Assembly (NCBI GenBank): GCA_910578795.1
Contig: CAJTSD010000049.1
Location: forward strand, 1-25,019
Source of the DNA: an uncultured Lachnospiraceae bacterium
GTDB taxonomy: Bacteria > Bacillota > Clostridia > Lachnospirales > Lachnospiraceae
Length of the DNA: 25,019 nt
Direction: 5' to 3'
Part shown: positions 24,572-25,019 of the stretch, piece by piece
Numbering within the stretch: position 1 is the stretch's first letter
How the letters are laid out: each line of letters begins with the position of its first letter
Made by a program: the position numbers and the translations under genes
The notes under the pieces: model-generated
What the model saw: only the letters and a program-made list of their open reading frames with translations
What the model was told of the DNA's origin: nothing
The model's database searches: none

Positions 24572-25019
24572 ATGAAAGAGATTAATGGAACAAACTGGAT
24601 GGGAAAAGCAGATTCACTCATACCGCTTTCACAGCTAAATATTCAGGGAACGCATGACTGCGGTACAAAATATGTAGAAAAGAATCCGGAGAAATACAGA
24701 TGTTAGTTCTTATCTGTTCAGGAACAAATAAAAATAGGGGTATGGTATTTTGATATACGTTGTAGCGCAGGCGATAAGGATAAGACACAATATATTAAAC
24801 ATTCAACTGTTGCCTGCAAAAATGAGCAGGGGAATTTACTTACGACAGACGAATTAATTGAATACGGGAAAAAGTTTTTGCGGGTTTTTCCCACGGAAAC
24901 ACTGATAGTTTATTACGCATAAATTTAGCTAGCAAAATAAACGCATACTTACGTTTTGTTAAGGGAAGCATACTATTTATTGATAAACGCTTCGTGGATA
25001 GCTCAGATGCAATAATTAC
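24572..25019 (+). pseudogene. Phosphatidylinositol-specific phospholipase C-like gene, broken and cut by the window end
   Basis: Intact relatives hydrolyse phosphatidylinositol (bacterial PI-PLC, X domain), usually as secreted enzymes. From ATG 24572 (AAGGGG upstream) the frame reads NWMGKADSLIPLSQLNIQGT then HDCG, the family start with the first catalytic His. In-frame TAG at 24704-24706 falls just after YRC, where relatives have CQ; it is then followed in frame by SVQEQIKIGVWYFDIRC and IKHS with the second catalytic His. The frame ends at TAA 24920-24922 after TLIVYYA, but a shifted frame continues with FVKGSILFIDKRFVDSS to the window edge. Thus there is one nonsense codon (CAG to TAG) and one frameshift near 24,900-24,920. 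No N-terminal signal peptide is visible at the chosen start. Activity is very unlikely. Confidence 0.7.

Noticed and set aside
24449..24706. Recoding of TGA/TAG as selenocysteine or pyrrolysine
   Set aside because: The affected positions correspond to ordinary residues (Gln in phospholipase relatives), no SECIS-like hairpin is visible, and a frameshift follows in the second gene.

Overview
The window looks like chromosomal DNA of a low-to-mid GC Firmicute, most likely a clostridial Lachnospiraceae relative. The basis is the class II fructose-bisphosphate aldolase type, strong AGGAGG-type ribosome binding sites, TTGACA/TATAAT-like promoters, a dCache-type chemoreceptor and an Rrf2 regulator. 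This placement comes from protein style, not a database search.

Left third (1-9480) is host-like. A monocistronic aldolase gene (fba) has a near-consensus promoter and a bidirectional terminator. It converges on a chemoreceptor gene on the minus strand that is broken by one in-frame TAA inside its HAMP domain. A divergent plasmid-type replication initiator (Rep_3 style) follows, with a palindrome over its -10 box. Next is a tightly packed ABC export unit: an ATPase, a single-pass anchored protein and an unusual permease with about one and a half ABC-2 modules. An Rrf2/IscR-like regulator with three cysteines ends this part.

Middle and right (9491-24069, all minus strand) hold a phage tail module and nothing else of a phage. 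In transcription order it has a tail tube protein, a small protein in the tail-chaperone slot, a giant tape measure protein, a distal tail protein, and a 1325-residue tail tip/fibre with a C-terminal S74-type chaperone domain. No capsid, terminase, portal, integrase or lysis gene is visible in the window. A near-perfect 26-bp palindrome sits upstream of the first gene. The module is either a tail-derived particle (tailocin-like) or a prophage remnant.

The most unusual object is a ~1.12-kb insertion inside the tape measure gene (about 20665-21787). It has a ~600-nt GC-balanced, hairpin-rich non-coding half in the sense orientation and an AT-rich antisense gene for a small zinc-ribbon protein. 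The two tape measure halves would rejoin in frame if it were removed, and a P1-like pairing with a U-G wobble at the predicted junction suggests a group I-like intron. However, a terminator that also reads in the tape measure direction lies inside it, and I could not assign a canonical group I core.

The right edge (24148-25019) is decayed DNA: a small remnant with an in-frame TGA, then a phosphatidylinositol phospholipase C-like gene with an in-frame TAG and a frameshift.
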